DNA from: PALSA-505 sp963699015
GTDB taxonomy: Bacteria > Actinomycetota > Actinomycetes > Streptosporangiales > Streptosporangiaceae
Direction: 5' to 3'
Assembly: GCA_963699015.1 (NCBI GenBank)
Contig: CAVOSX010000002.1
Coordinates: forward strand, 62,001-126,000
Length of the DNA stretch: 64,000 bases
Shown here: positions 37,120-45,064 of the stretch, piece after piece
Numbering within the stretch: the first letter of the stretch is position 1
How the letters are laid out: every line of letters starts with the position of its first letter
Translations under genes and position numbers: made by a program
Notes under the pieces: generated by a model
What the model was told of the DNA's origin: nothing
The model's database searches: none
The model's input: the letters and a program-made list of their open reading frames with translations, nothing else

Positions 37120-37596
37120 GTGAACGAAAGCCGCCCGATGATCCTCACCGCCCGACGCCAGCAGCGCATCCTCGCGGAGATCCGCCGCGCCCTGCGCCGC
37201 TCGGATCCGCGCCTGGTGGCCAGGTTCGGCACGTTCACCCGGCTCGCCCAGGACGAAGAGATGCCCCGGGCAGAACGGATAAGGTCATGGCCGCCGCGAT
37301 CGGCGGTGTTCGCCTTCGGCCGCCGGCCGTGCGCGATCTCGCGCCGCCTGGCCGCGATCGTGGTCATCCCTGCCGTGGCCGCGGTGCTGATCAGCGTGCC
37401 GTTCATCGTGAGTCGCGGCCGCGCCGCCATGAACTGCACCCGGGTCGCGGTGGCCCGCGCCCAGGCCAGGCCCCGGGCATTCTCCCCGCCGGGCTGGACC
37501 GTGCCATCCTGCCGCCCGGGCGGCCTGAGCCGGGCGCCGGCGCGCAGCGGGTTACCGATGGCTCCGGGCTCCGGGCTTCGGGATGTCATCCGCTGA
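37120..37596 (+). CDS. DUF3040-like small membrane protein
   Basis: A 158-residue protein whose start (MILTARRQQRILAEIRRALRRSDPRLVARF) matches the short helical motif of DUF3040 proteins. One hydrophobic helix follows (RRLAAIVVIPAVAAVLISVPFIV), then an Arg/Pro-rich tail of about 55 residues that looks poorly conserved. The ATG at 37138 may be the true start instead of the GTG at 37120. It lies immediately upstream of the stress-type promoter of the sigma factor gene. Function unknown. Confidence 0.55.
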   Translation: MNESRPMILTARRQQRILAEIRRALRRSDPRLVARFGTFTRLAQDEEMPRAERIRSWPPRSAVFAFGRRPCAISRRLAAIVVIPAVAAVLISVPFIVSRGRAAMNCTRVAVARAQARPRAFSPPGWTVPSCRPGGLSRAPARSGLPMAPGSGLRDVIR

Positions 37597-37618
37597 CCGG
37601 CACCGCGCGAAGTCACAT

Positions 37619-37642
37619 GTTTATTTCCCTGACAGCGGGCAC
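37619..37642 (+). promoter_or_regulatory. SigB/SigF-type promoter of the sigma factor gene
   Basis: GTTT (37619-37622), 14 bases, then GGGCAC (37637-37642), matching the GTTT-N14-16-GGGYAY pattern of actinobacterial stress sigma factors. It lies 45 bases before the sigma factor start, so the factor may drive its own gene. Confidence 0.5.
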
Positions 37643-37686
37643 CACTCCCGCGTCAGTGACCACGACCGGTGCGGCAGGAGACGACG

Positions 37687-38532
37687 ATGACGACCATGGC
37701 AACGCAGCTGACCCCGCTGCATGCGGCGGACCAGCTCGACCACCTCGACGACCTTGAGCTGCTCAGGGTCATGCGCTCGGTGCCGAGCCACGCCGCGCGC
37801 CGCGCGGCCGCGTGCGATATCCTGGTCAGCCGGTACCACAAGCTGGTCCGGTCGTGCGTCCGCCGGTACATGGACAGCCCCGAGCCGACCGAGGACCTGA
37901 TGCAGGTCGGGTACGTCGGCTTGCTCAAGGCGATCAACAACTTCGACCCGGAGGTGGGCACCAACCTCTCGGCCTACGCGCAGCCGTGTATCACGGGCGA
38001 GATCAAGCGGCATTTCCGCGACAAGCGCTGGCAGGTGCACGTCCGGCGGGCCGCCCAGGAGCTGCTGCTGGAGACCAAGGCGGCGACGGAGGTGCTCACC
38101 CAGCGGCTGGGCCGGAACCCGTCGGACGCCGAGCTCGCGCGCTACCTGAGCGTTTCCGAGCGCGAGCTGCTCGAAGCCCGCCGCGCGGACGTCGTATTCC
38201 ACGTCTACTCCCTCGATGCGCCGCTATCCGAACGAGACGACAGCAGCGATCTCGCCGACGTGCTCGGCGCCGAGGACGACGGGGTCGAGCGCGCGGTAGA
38301 CATGGAGGCCGTGACCGCGCACTGGAAGGAACTGCCGGCCCGCGAACAGCGCATCCTGCTGCTCCGCTTCTACGGCAACCTGACCCAGGCCGAGATCGGC
38401 GACCGGCTCGGCATCTCGCAGATGCACGTCTCACGGCTGCTGGCTCGCGCCCTCGACTACCTCCGACGCTGCCTCGCCGGAGGGGAAGACGACGGCGAGC
38501 CCGGCGACATTTCCCCCTGCCCGGGGACATGA
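37687..38532 (+). CDS. RNA polymerase sigma factor, SigB/SigF/SigG family
   Basis: A 281-residue stress-type sigma factor lacking region 1. Region 2 is recognisable in RRYMDSPEPTEDLMQVGYVGLLKAINNFDPEVGTNLSAYAQPCITGEIKRHFRDKRW. Region 3 spans about residues 120-190, and region 4 is LPAREQRILLLRFYGNLTQAEIGDRLGISQMHVSRLLARAL with its helix-turn-helix. GGAG lies 7 bases before the chosen ATG. Such factors are held by an RsbW-type anti-sigma factor and released by STAS antagonists; candidates for both antagonist and phosphatase lie 2-6 kb downstream. A stress-type promoter precedes it. Confidence 0.92.
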   Translation: MTTMATQLTPLHAADQLDHLDDLELLRVMRSVPSHAARRAAACDILVSRYHKLVRSCVRRYMDSPEPTEDLMQVGYVGLLKAINNFDPEVGTNLSAYAQPCITGEIKRHFRDKRWQVHVRRAAQELLLETKAATEVLTQRLGRNPSDAELARYLSVSERELLEARRADVVFHVYSLDAPLSERDDSSDLADVLGAEDDGVERAVDMEAVTAHWKELPAREQRILLLRFYGNLTQAEIGDRLGISQMHVSRLLARALDYLRRCLAGGEDDGEPGDISPCPGT

Positions 38533-38576
38533 GGCCGCAGTTACCGGCCGAACGAAATCACGACAAAGGGGCGACC

Positions 38577-38978
38577 ATGAGAACCGGCACCGGACTCACC
38601 CTGCTGGCCATCGGCGCGATACTGACGTTCGCCGTCACGGCGAACACCTCGGTCTTCAACCTGCACATCGCCGGCGTCGTGCTCATGCTCACCGGGCTCG
38701 CGGCGTTGCTGCTGCCGCGCCGCAGCCGCGCCTGGCTCAACCGCCGGCTCGTACAGCGGCGCACCCGCAGGTGGCCGAACGGCACGGTCGTGGAGACGCG
38801 GGAGACCAGCTATCCGCCTTACGTCGTCACCAACCCCGGCATCGAATCGCGGGAACCCGACATGCCGACCAGCCCGAGCCTCGACCCCGATCCGACGGTC
38901 CACTCGGCAATGACACCGGGCGCCACGGACTACCCCGGGCAGGGCGCGGAGGACATCGAGCAGCTTCGCGACGAGTAG
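38577..38978 (+). CDS. DUF6458-like small membrane protein
   Basis: A 133-residue protein with two membrane helices at the N-terminus (GTGLTLLAIGAILTFAV and FNLHIAGVVLMLTGLAALLL), then a basic segment (RRSRAWLNRRLVQRRTRRW) and a long acidic, Pro/Ser/Thr-rich cytoplasmic tail. It fits the actinobacterial DUF6458 pattern. It starts 44 bases after the sigma factor gene and is probably in its operon, suggesting a stress-regulated envelope role. Function not established. Confidence 0.78.
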   Translation: MRTGTGLTLLAIGAILTFAVTANTSVFNLHIAGVVLMLTGLAALLLPRRSRAWLNRRLVQRRTRRWPNGTVVETRETSYPPYVVTNPGIESREPDMPTSPSLDPDPTVHSAMTPGATDYPGQGAEDIEQLRDE

Positions 38979-38989
38979 CCAGCCGGGCG

Positions 38990-39484
38990 CTACGGCGTGC
39001 CGTCGGGCGGTTGCGTCACGCTGGCCTGCTGGGCGGCAGCGCTGGCCTGCTGCGCGGCGGCGCTGGCCTGCTGGGCGGCGGCGCTGGCCTGCTGCGCGGC
39101 AGCGTGGTGACGCCGCGCGGTCCTGCGCAGCTGCACGATGCGCACCGTGCCGGGGATGATCACCAGCAGCGCCCCGGCCACCGCGGCCAGCAGCAGGGCC
39201 ACGCCGAGCGGCAGATGGCCGTGGGCACCGAAGTAGGCGATGTCCACCCGCCGTCCGTTCTCCAGGATGAAGACCAGCAGCAGGAGCAGCACGACGGCCG
39301 ACAGCACGAGCCCGACCCATACCCCGCCCGTCCGGGTCCGACGCAGCGCCCGGTGCCGTGACGGCCCGGCCGGCTGCCGGACGGCCCCCGGCTGCTGCAC
39401 GGCCCCCGGCTGCTGCACGGCCCCCGGCTGCTGCACGGGCCCCGGCTGCTGGGCCGGCTGATCGGCATCGCTGGGCGACGTCAT
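38990..39484 (-). CDS. LapA-domain (DUF1049) membrane protein with repeat tails
   Basis: A 164-residue protein. The central part has two helices around VFILENGRRVDIAYFGAHGHLPLGVALLLAAV, the LapA/DUF1049 signature. Both ends are tandem repeats: QPGAVQ hexapeptides at the N-terminus and AAAQQAS heptapeptides at the C-terminus, encoded by 18-base and 21-base DNA repeats. The Met before TSPSDADQ was chosen, with GGAGGG about ten bases upstream. LapA-type proteins are linked to envelope assembly in Gram-negatives; here the role is unknown. Confidence 0.82.
   Translation of the reverse strand: MTSPSDADQPAQQPGPVQQPGAVQQPGAVQQPGAVRQPAGPSRHRALRRTRTGGVWVGLVLSAVVLLLLLVFILENGRRVDIAYFGAHGHLPLGVALLLAAVAGALLVIIPGTVRIVQLRRTARRHHAAAQQASAAAQQASAAAQQASAAAQQASVTQPPDGTP
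39019..39102. repeat. 21-bp tandem repeat, four copies
   Basis: CGCTGGCCTGCTG followed by GGCGGCAG-like bases recurs every 21 bases and encodes the AAAQQAS heptads in the C-terminal tail of the LapA-like protein. Confidence 0.88.
39381..39452. repeat. 18-bp tandem repeat, four copies
   Basis: ACGGCCCCCGGCTGCTGC recurs every 18 bases and encodes the QPGAVQ hexapeptides at the N-terminus of the LapA-like protein. Confidence 0.88.
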
Positions 39485-39694
39485 CGATCCCACTCCCTCC
39501 GTTCACCGGCGATCATGCATCCGGCGATCATGCATCCGGCTCCCCGCTCGCCGGCTGCGGCTCGATCTACCCGCTCCGGCCGGCCCCGAACATCGGGGAC
39601 GCGCCGCGTGCGTTTGGCCGCGCGGGTTCGGGGCAGTCGAAGCCGGCAACCTGACCGGCGCGCGGGCACGTGCCACGCTGAGAGGAGGGGAGTC

Positions 39695-40231
39695 ATGTCG
39701 CAGCCAGCTGGACCCGCGGCAGCCGCGAGCTCGCCGGACGGTATCCGGCCGAGTGCTCGCGGAGGTGCGCCCGAGGGGGAGGCCGTCGTGGTGGGAGTGG
39801 ACGGTTCGGACGCGTCCCACGCGGCGATCGCACTGGCGGCGCGGGAGGCGCGCTATCGCGGCGCGCCGCTCATCGCGGTGCAGGCCTACAGCGGCGAGCG
39901 AAACCCGGGTGCGCCTGCGGCGCGGCCGCTATCCACCTCGCGCACGGCCGAAGACGAGCGGATCGACACCGAGGTCAGCTTGCGCCAGGCGGTCCGCGAC
40001 GTACTGGGTGACCAGGCCGACGTGGTGGAAATCCGGGCGATCCTCGGCCTGGCCGGCCGGAAGATCGTCGAGACCGCGAACAAGGTCAATGCCCAGCTCA
40101 TCGTCCTGGCCACCCGCGGAAGCACGTCCATGCTGCTGGGCACGGTAGGTCAGTACGTGCTGCGCAAGGCGCCCTGCCCGGTCCTCGTGGTGCCGGCCGG
40201 ATCGGGAGCGGCGCGGTCGGCGCTGGCCTGA
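39695..40231 (+). CDS. Universal stress protein (UspA family)
   Basis: A 178-residue single-domain Usp with about 25 extra residues at the N-terminus. The fold begins EAVVVGVDGSDASHAAIALA, and the ATP-binding loop near the C-terminus is ATRGSTSMLLGTVGQYVL, a variant of the G-2x-G-9x-G-(S/T) motif, followed by CPVLVVP. GGAGGGG precedes the ATG. In actinomycetes Usp proteins respond to hypoxia, nutrient or redox stress, consistent with the neighbouring sigma factor and phosphatase genes. A 16-base direct duplication (CGGCGATCATGCATC) lies upstream at about 39507-39540. Confidence 0.9.
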   Translation: MSQPAGPAAAASSPDGIRPSARGGAPEGEAVVVGVDGSDASHAAIALAAREARYRGAPLIAVQAYSGERNPGAPAARPLSTSRTAEDERIDTEVSLRQAVRDVLGDQADVVEIRAILGLAGRKIVETANKVNAQLIVLATRGSTSMLLGTVGQYVLRKAPCPVLVVPAGSGAARSALA

Positions 40232-40235
40232 GCGG

Positions 40236-42134
40236 TCAGGTGCCTGGCTGGCCGGCCTGAATGGCCAGCATGGTCAGGTCATCGCGGAACACGTTCTGGC
40301 AGAACTCCCCGACCACTTCCTGCACCCGGGACACCAGGACCGCGGGCGGCTTTCCGGCCAGCGCGGCCAGCTCGTCGATGAGCCGGTCCTCGAAATAGGT
40401 CATATCCGGGCCACACGCGCTAGTCAGCCCGTCGGTGTACAGGAACAGCACGTCACCGGGTTCGATGACGAGCTGCTGGACCACGGGCTGGGCATCGGGG
40501 AAGATCCCGAGCGGGAACCCTCCGCCCTGCAGCGTCCTGACCCGTCCGTCGGGGCTGATCAGCAGGACGGCCGGGTGCCCGGCGCTGCCGACCGAGACGT
40601 GCAGCGCGTGCTCCCGCCACTCCAGGTAGGCGACGGTCGCGGTGACGAACCTGCCGCCGAACTCCTCGGCCAGCATGATCTCGTTCGTACCCCGGAGCAC
40701 AGCCTCCGGGGCCGCATTCATGTGCGCGAACACCCGGATCGAGTGCCGCGCCGCCGCGGTGACGGCCGCGGCGTCCTCGCCCTTGCCGCACACGTCCCCG
40801 ACCGCGATCCCCCAGCCCTGACGGGCCGGGTAGACGTCGTAGAAATCCCCGCCGACCTCGGCATCGGACGTGGCGGCGACGTGGGCGGCCGCTATCTCGG
40901 TGCCGGGAATCTGCCTGACCTGCCTGGGCAGCAGGCTGGCCTGCAGCGCGTCGGCCACTTCGCTGCGGTGCCGGAACAGCCGGTCGATCCTGATCGCCAG
41001 GGCGAGCTGCTCGCCCAGTTCCTCGACCAGGCCGACGTCGGACATGACGAACGGTCCCTGGCCCGCCTGCCTGGCCAGGGTCAGCACCCCGTAGGCGCGC
41101 TCCCCGTCGGAGAGCGGAACGCACAGCAGCGAGGTCGCGCCGAGAACCATGAGCAGCGGCACGCCGTCGGGCCCCTTCCCCAGCGCGCCGGCATCCTCGG
41201 CGTGCGCCACCAGCAGCCCGCTGCCCGACTCATGTACCTGCAGCGGCACCGAGCCGGGCTGCGGGTCGACCGCGGCCGTGGTCCTGGCCAGCTCCTCCTC
41301 GGCCCGCTGGGTACCCGGCCCGGTCACCATCTGCCGGCGCAGCCCGTGGCCCCGGTCCACGTCGATGATGACCCAGGCGCTCAGCTCCCTGGACAGCAGT
41401 CGCGCGTACTGCCGCACGGCCACCTGCTCGCTGTAGGTGACGTTCTCCAGCAAGATCCTGGTGGCCGCGATCACCAGGTCAAGCCGCCTGGTGAGCGCCT
41501 GGACCGCGGCCACGTCCTGATCGCCGGCCGGCTCGGTTTCCTGCCGCGCCCTGGCGGCCTGGCCGGGAACCGGCCCGCGCGGCCCCGCGGCCACGATCAG
41601 CTGGTCCGCGTCGCCCCGGCTCAGCACCGGGCGCATGGTGAGCGTGCAGTCGACCGCCCCCTTCCCCGCGAGCAGCCGGCAGCGCAGCTGCTGGGTGGCG
41701 CCGGTGCGTACGGTGGCGGCCAGCTGTGTCTGGACCGCGGCCCGGGACGGCAGATCCACGAACGCCGTGAACAGCTTGCCGGTCGCGTAGCCGGGACCCG
41801 ACCCGAGCAGCGCGCCGGCGGCGGCGTTGACCCGCCGGACGGTGCCGTCCAGGCCGAGCAGGAACAACGGCACCGGCGCCTGCTGGAATACCGCGTGCAG
41901 GAACCGCCGCTCGGCGTGCAGGGCACCGGCCGGCCCGCTCTTGTCCGCTTCGGGGCGCGCGCCGCCGGCCGCGTCAAGCGCGTCGAGTGCCGCGTCAAGC
42001 TCGGTGAGCGCGGCCTCGAACAGCGGCCGCAACTGCGCTCCCTTGAGCGTGGCGGCCTGGCGGAGCGCTTCACCGCGCGCTCGCAGGGCGGCGGCGTCGC
42101 CTTCCGGAACCGCCGGACTCGAAGAGTGCTCCAT
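40236..42134 (-). CDS. PAS-GAF-SpoIIE (PP2C) serine phosphatase
   Basis: A 632-residue RsbU/RsbP-like phosphatase. Order: N-terminal coiled region, PAS (about 65-190, FLLGLDGTVRRVNAAAGALLG), GAF (about 225-385, ending VLTLARQAGQGPFVMSDVGLVEELGEQLALAI), linker RSEVADALQASLLP, and the PP2C domain with metal-binding GGDFYDVYPA, GDVCGKGEDAA, GHPAVLL, LFLYTDGLTSA and FRDDLTMLAIQ. It should dephosphorylate STAS antagonists such as the one encoded 0.8 kb upstream and so turn on stress sigma activity. The start chosen is the Met before EHSSSPAV; an in-frame extension of 34 residues has no support. Confidence 0.9.
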   Translation of the reverse strand: MEHSSSPAVPEGDAAALRARGEALRQAATLKGAQLRPLFEAALTELDAALDALDAAGGARPEADKSGPAGALHAERRFLHAVFQQAPVPLFLLGLDGTVRRVNAAAGALLGSGPGYATGKLFTAFVDLPSRAAVQTQLAATVRTGATQQLRCRLLAGKGAVDCTLTMRPVLSRGDADQLIVAAGPRGPVPGQAARARQETEPAGDQDVAAVQALTRRLDLVIAATRILLENVTYSEQVAVRQYARLLSRELSAWVIIDVDRGHGLRRQMVTGPGTQRAEEELARTTAAVDPQPGSVPLQVHESGSGLLVAHAEDAGALGKGPDGVPLLMVLGATSLLCVPLSDGERAYGVLTLARQAGQGPFVMSDVGLVEELGEQLALAIRIDRLFRHRSEVADALQASLLPRQVRQIPGTEIAAAHVAATSDAEVGGDFYDVYPARQGWGIAVGDVCGKGEDAAAVTAAARHSIRVFAHMNAAPEAVLRGTNEIMLAEEFGGRFVTATVAYLEWREHALHVSVGSAGHPAVLLISPDGRVRTLQGGGFPLGIFPDAQPVVQQLVIEPGDVLFLYTDGLTSACGPDMTYFEDRLIDELAALAGKPPAVLVSRVQEVVGEFCQNVFRDDLTMLAIQAGQPGT

Positions 42135-42248
42135 CACGACCTGTCTGGCAAATGCCTGGGGCCCCCTGCACGCGGCCGGCTGGCGAGCGTGCGGAGCCCG
42201 CACGATCACCCAGCCTATCCGTGCGGCCGCGGACAAATGTCCGCACGA

Positions 42249-42962
42249 TCACCTGGCCGGCGACGACTTCAGCGTGTCGGTCCCGCCGGACTCGATCACC
42301 GCCCTGGCCAGGTCGGCGACCCTGACGTTGCGTTCCTGGGAGACCCGCCGCAGCCACTGCAGCGCTTCGTCGGCCGTGCACCCGGATGCCTGCATGAGCA
42401 TGCCCTTGGCCTGGTCCACGATCGACCGCGAGTCGGCCGCGGCCTGCAGCTGCCGGGCGGTCCGCTGGGCGTCGCCGTAGTCGGCCGCGTTGCCCACCAC
42501 CGTGTCGCCGAAGGCGATGAACAGCTCGGCCAGCTCAAGCTGCCCCGACTCCAGCAGCCGGGGACGCGCGCCGTACAGCGACAGCGTGACGGACTCGGGA
42601 CCAGGCCGGGAGGCCAGGGTGAACGAGCAGCGCACCCCGCGGCGCAGCGCCGCGGCCGCGTACTGCGGCCAGCGGGGCTCGTCCAGGGTGTCGGGACAAA
42701 CGACAGGCCCGCCGTCGGCCAGCGCCTCGAGCACCGGCCCGCGGCCGGAGCTGAGCTGCACGTCGACCAGCTCGGGGAGATCGGGATGGCTGGCCACCTG
42801 CACGACCAGCTCTCCAGCGCGCCAGATGCCCGCCGTAGCCCCGGAGCAGGCCCGCACCTGCCGGGTGACGAGCACCACCAGCTGGTTCAGCGACCGCGGC
42901 TCGGAGGCCTTCGTGACGCTCAGCAGCTCGGCGGTTTCACGCGCCAGATCCGAACTGGGCAC
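42249..42962 (-). CDS. GAF-ANTAR domain RNA-binding antiterminator-like regulator
   Basis: A 237-residue protein with an N-terminal GAF-type sensor (about 20-160) and a C-terminal ANTAR domain (AQRTARQLQAAADSRSIVDQAKGMLMQASGCTADEALQWLRRVSQERN). ANTAR proteins bind twin hexaloop hairpins in leader RNA and prevent termination. The GTG start (VPSSDLARE) lies 11 bases after the STAS gene and has GAGAGG ahead of it, so the two are probably one transcript. Its RNA target is unknown; a leader hairpin lies at 44936 in this window, but no twin-hexaloop pattern was recognised there. Confidence 0.85.
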   Translation of the reverse strand: MPSSDLARETAELLSVTKASEPRSLNQLVVLVTRQVRACSGATAGIWRAGELVVQVASHPDLPELVDVQLSSGRGPVLEALADGGPVVCPDTLDEPRWPQYAAAALRRGVRCSFTLASRPGPESVTLSLYGARPRLLESGQLELAELFIAFGDTVVGNAADYGDAQRTARQLQAAADSRSIVDQAKGMLMQASGCTADEALQWLRRVSQERNVRVADLARAVIESGGTDTLKSSPAR

Positions 42963-42973
42963 CGTCGCCCCTC

Positions 42974-43324
42974 TCAGGCTGATCCCTGCCCGGCGGCCAC
43001 CGCCTCGTCCACGGTGTCGTAGAGCGGCAGCCGGTCCGCCAGCCCGGTGATCCACAGCGATTTCGTATGGCGGTACCGCGGACCCGCCAGGGAAAGCGTT
43101 CCGCCCGCGGCCACCAGGGCCTTCCAGTGACCGACGATCACCGCCAGGGCGCTGGTGTCCATGAAGTCGACCGCACCCAGGTCGAGCACTATGTGGTCGT
43201 GATCCCGGCGGGCCACCGTCAGGTACTCGTCGAACTGACGCCCGGTCACGACATCAAGATCTCCGCGGATCACGACGATCAGGCTGTCGCCTCGGGGCTC
43301 AGACGAGAGCTCAAGTCCTTCCAA
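42974..43324 (-). CDS. STAS-domain anti-sigma factor antagonist
   Basis: A 116-residue SpoIIAA/RsbV-like protein. LIVVIRGDLDVVTGRQFDEYL is the N-terminal strand pair and VLDLGAVDFMDTSALAVIV holds the phosphorylatable serine (Ser58, DTSAL). When dephosphorylated it binds an RsbW-type anti-sigma kinase and frees the sigma factor. A natural partner phosphatase (SpoIIE type) is encoded downstream and an RsbA-like HATPase protein divergently upstream. A GGGTAC element at 43379-43384 on this strand resembles a stress-promoter -10, but no matching GTTT was found. Confidence 0.9.
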   Translation of the reverse strand: MEGLELSSEPRGDSLIVVIRGDLDVVTGRQFDEYLTVARRDHDHIVLDLGAVDFMDTSALAVIVGHWKALVAAGGTLSLAGPRYRHTKSLWITGLADRLPLYDTVDEAVAAGQGSA

Positions 43325-43520
43325 CCCACGCTCCCGGGATGTCGGTCAAGCCGAAGAGTACGCGAATCGATGGTATGAGTACCCATTGTTGGCACATCCC
43401 GGGCGCATGACCTCCGATTCTCGGGGAACCTAGGGTCGGGAGCGTTTGTCTGCCGCTGTCAAGCCGGCCCCGCCGCGGGGCCGGCCTGCGGCACGACGGG
43501 CGGTGGAGTGACGATGGACG

Positions 43521-44459
43521 ATGGCGGTGGTGGCTGCGACTGGTGATGGCTTGAGCCATCACGCGCTGTTCTATCGGGACCAGCGCGAATTTCTGGCGTG
43601 CATCACGAGCTTCGCCCACGACGGCCTGGCCAGGTCCGAGCCGGTCTTCATCGCCGTCCCCGGAAGCAAGGGACGGCTGGCAGGCAGCCAGCTGGGCCAG
43701 GACCTCCGGTCCATGGCCTATGCCGACATGGCGGAGACGGGCCGCAATCCGGCGCGGATCATCCCGGCGGTCAGGTCATTCATCGATCAGCATCCCGGGC
43801 GGCGGATCCGTTTCATCGAGGAACCGGTCTGGCCGGGACGGTCGGCCGAGGAAAGATACGAGGTCGCCAGGCACGAGGCACTGATCAACTTCGCCTTCGC
43901 CGGCACAGCGGCCAGCATCCTGTGCCTGTATGCCGCCGACGGGCTGGCGGACTCGGTGGCCGGCACGGTCCTGCACACCCACCCCGAAATACTCACCGAC
44001 GGGCGGCAGCTGGCCAGCGCCGGCTACGCCAGCCCGGACGGCATGGCCGGCGTCTTCGAGCGCCCGCTGCCTGCTCCGCCGGCCACCGCCGAGGTCATCA
44101 GCTATCTCGACGACCTGCGGCCGATGCGGCGCCTGGTGCAGGACTACGCCGGGCGCAACGGTCTGTCCGAGGACCGCACCGCCAACCTGGTGCTCGCCGC
44201 CAGTGAACTGGCCGCCAACACCCTGCGCCACACCAGCGGCGGCGGCACCCTGCGCGTCTGGCACACCCGGTCCGAGATCCTCTGCCAGGTGGAGGATCAG
44301 GGCTGGATCACCGATCCGCTGGCCGGGCGCAGACGCCGGCCCGCGGCCGAGCCCGGGCACGGCCTGTGGCTGGTGAATCAGGTGTGCGACCTGGTGGAGC
44401 TGAGGTCCGGGCAGGCCGGCACCACCATCCGGTTGCACATGCGCCTGTCCGGGACCTGA
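43521..44459 (+). CDS. RsbA-like regulator: MEDS sensor plus HATPase domain
   Basis: A 312-residue protein. The N-terminal part (HHALFYRDQREFLACITSFAHDGLARSEPVFIAVP) is a MEDS/DcmR-type sensory domain; the C-terminal part (about 200-312) is an RsbW-like HATPase with the N-box ELAANTLRH, G1-type VEDQG and G2 GHGLWLVNQVCD. It is probably an anti-sigma kinase or switch protein facing the divergent STAS gene. GTG codons and a GGAG (43504) lie upstream; the ATG is 17 bases after GGAG, so the start could be slightly earlier. Confidence 0.85.
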   Translation: MAVVAATGDGLSHHALFYRDQREFLACITSFAHDGLARSEPVFIAVPGSKGRLAGSQLGQDLRSMAYADMAETGRNPARIIPAVRSFIDQHPGRRIRFIEEPVWPGRSAEERYEVARHEALINFAFAGTAASILCLYAADGLADSVAGTVLHTHPEILTDGRQLASAGYASPDGMAGVFERPLPAPPATAEVISYLDDLRPMRRLVQDYAGRNGLSEDRTANLVLAASELAANTLRHTSGGGTLRVWHTRSEILCQVEDQGWITDPLAGRRRRPAAEPGHGLWLVNQVCDLVELRSGQAGTTIRLHMRLSGT

Positions 44460-44487
44460 GTTGCCGGCGCGCAGCCGAAGGCCCGTT

Positions 44488-44511
44488 GTTTAATCTCCGC
44501 CGGCGGGGCAG
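44488..44511 (+). promoter_or_regulatory. Candidate SigB/SigF-type promoter
   Basis: GTTT (44488-44491), 14 bases, then GGGCAG (44506-44511), one mismatch from the stress promoter pattern. It lies 32 bases upstream of the small hydrophobic protein gene. Confidence 0.38.
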
Positions 44512-44543
44512 TAAAGGCAGCGCACAAGCGAAAGGAGCTTGCG

Positions 44544-44717
44544 ATGTTCATCATCCTGGCGGTCCTGCTGCTCGCCCTCATCCTGGGCGGGCTGGGCTTT
44601 GCCATTCACGTCCTGTGGTGGGTGGCGCTGGTGGTGCTGGTCATCTGGCTGGTCGGATTCCTCTTCCGAGCCGCCGAAGGGGCGGGCACGAGTCGTCGCC
44701 GCTGGTATAGGTGGTAG
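44544..44717 (+). CDS. Small hydrophobic membrane protein (57 aa)
   Basis: A 57-residue protein with an AAAGGAG ribosome site 7 bases before ATG. It is nearly all membrane: MFIILAVLLLALILGGLGFA, then IHVLWWVALVVLVIWLVGFLF, and ends RRRWYRW. This matches the short 'hydrophobic protein' common in streptomycetes and relatives, whose members end in the same WYRW. A stress-type promoter lies upstream and a strong terminator downstream, so it is a single-gene unit. It probably modulates the membrane under stress; function unknown. Confidence 0.8.
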   Translation: MFIILAVLLLALILGGLGFAIHVLWWVALVVLVIWLVGFLFRAAEGAGTSRRRWYRW

Positions 44718-44760
44718 CGGGGGCGCAACCGGTCCGCAAGGCCGAATAGCGACACCAGAC

Positions 44761-44800
44761 AGCGTGGCGGCAGTCATCTGCCGCCACGCTGTTGCTTTTT
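44761..44800 (+). terminator. Rho-independent terminator
   Basis: A perfect 13-base-pair stem (AGCGTGGCGGCAG, loop TCAT) is followed by GTTGCTTTTT. It ends the transcript of the small hydrophobic protein gene. Confidence 0.92.
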
Positions 44801-44881
44801 CCTAACGTCAGCTATGGCCGCCGCGACCAGCCGCGACGCGTTCCCAGCGGCGGCAGGGCCGCGCGGATGCGGGCCTTCGGC

Positions 44882-44910
44882 TTGAGTAGCCAGGCGGTAC
44901 CCGCTATGGT
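44882..44910 (+). promoter_or_regulatory. Housekeeping-type promoter
   Basis: TTGAGT (44882-44887) and TATGGT (44905-44910) are separated by 17 bases, an excellent fit to a primary sigma factor promoter. Transcription should begin near 44917. Confidence 0.6.
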
Positions 44911-44916
44911 TGGCGG

Positions 44917-44985
44917 CAACGGGTGCTTATGACGCAGGCACACCCCTTACGCCGCTACGGCGTAACGGAGGGTGTGCCTTTTTGC
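44917..44985 (+). ncRNA. Short leader transcript ending in a hairpin plus U run: attenuator or small RNA
   Basis: From the predicted start a transcript of about 69 bases would end at a two-tier hairpin: outer stem AGGCACACCC/GGGTGTGCCT (44936-44945 with 44970-44979) and inner stem TTACGCCG/CGGCGTAA (44947-44954 with 44958-44965), directly followed by TTTTT. The glycosyltransferase start is 80 bases beyond. Either this is a small RNA or the terminator controls read-through into the glycosyltransferase gene. Confidence 0.5.
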
Positions 44986-45064
44986 ATCGGGCCACCGGAT
45001 GAGCCGACAGGCTCCTCACGCCCTCCCGGTTACGCCGAGCCGGCTAGCTCGAGGAGGCAACGTG

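Noticed and set aside
43379..43384. GGGTAC on the minus strand as a stress promoter for the STAS gene
   Set aside because: No GTTT lies 14-16 bases upstream, so only half of the promoter pattern is present.
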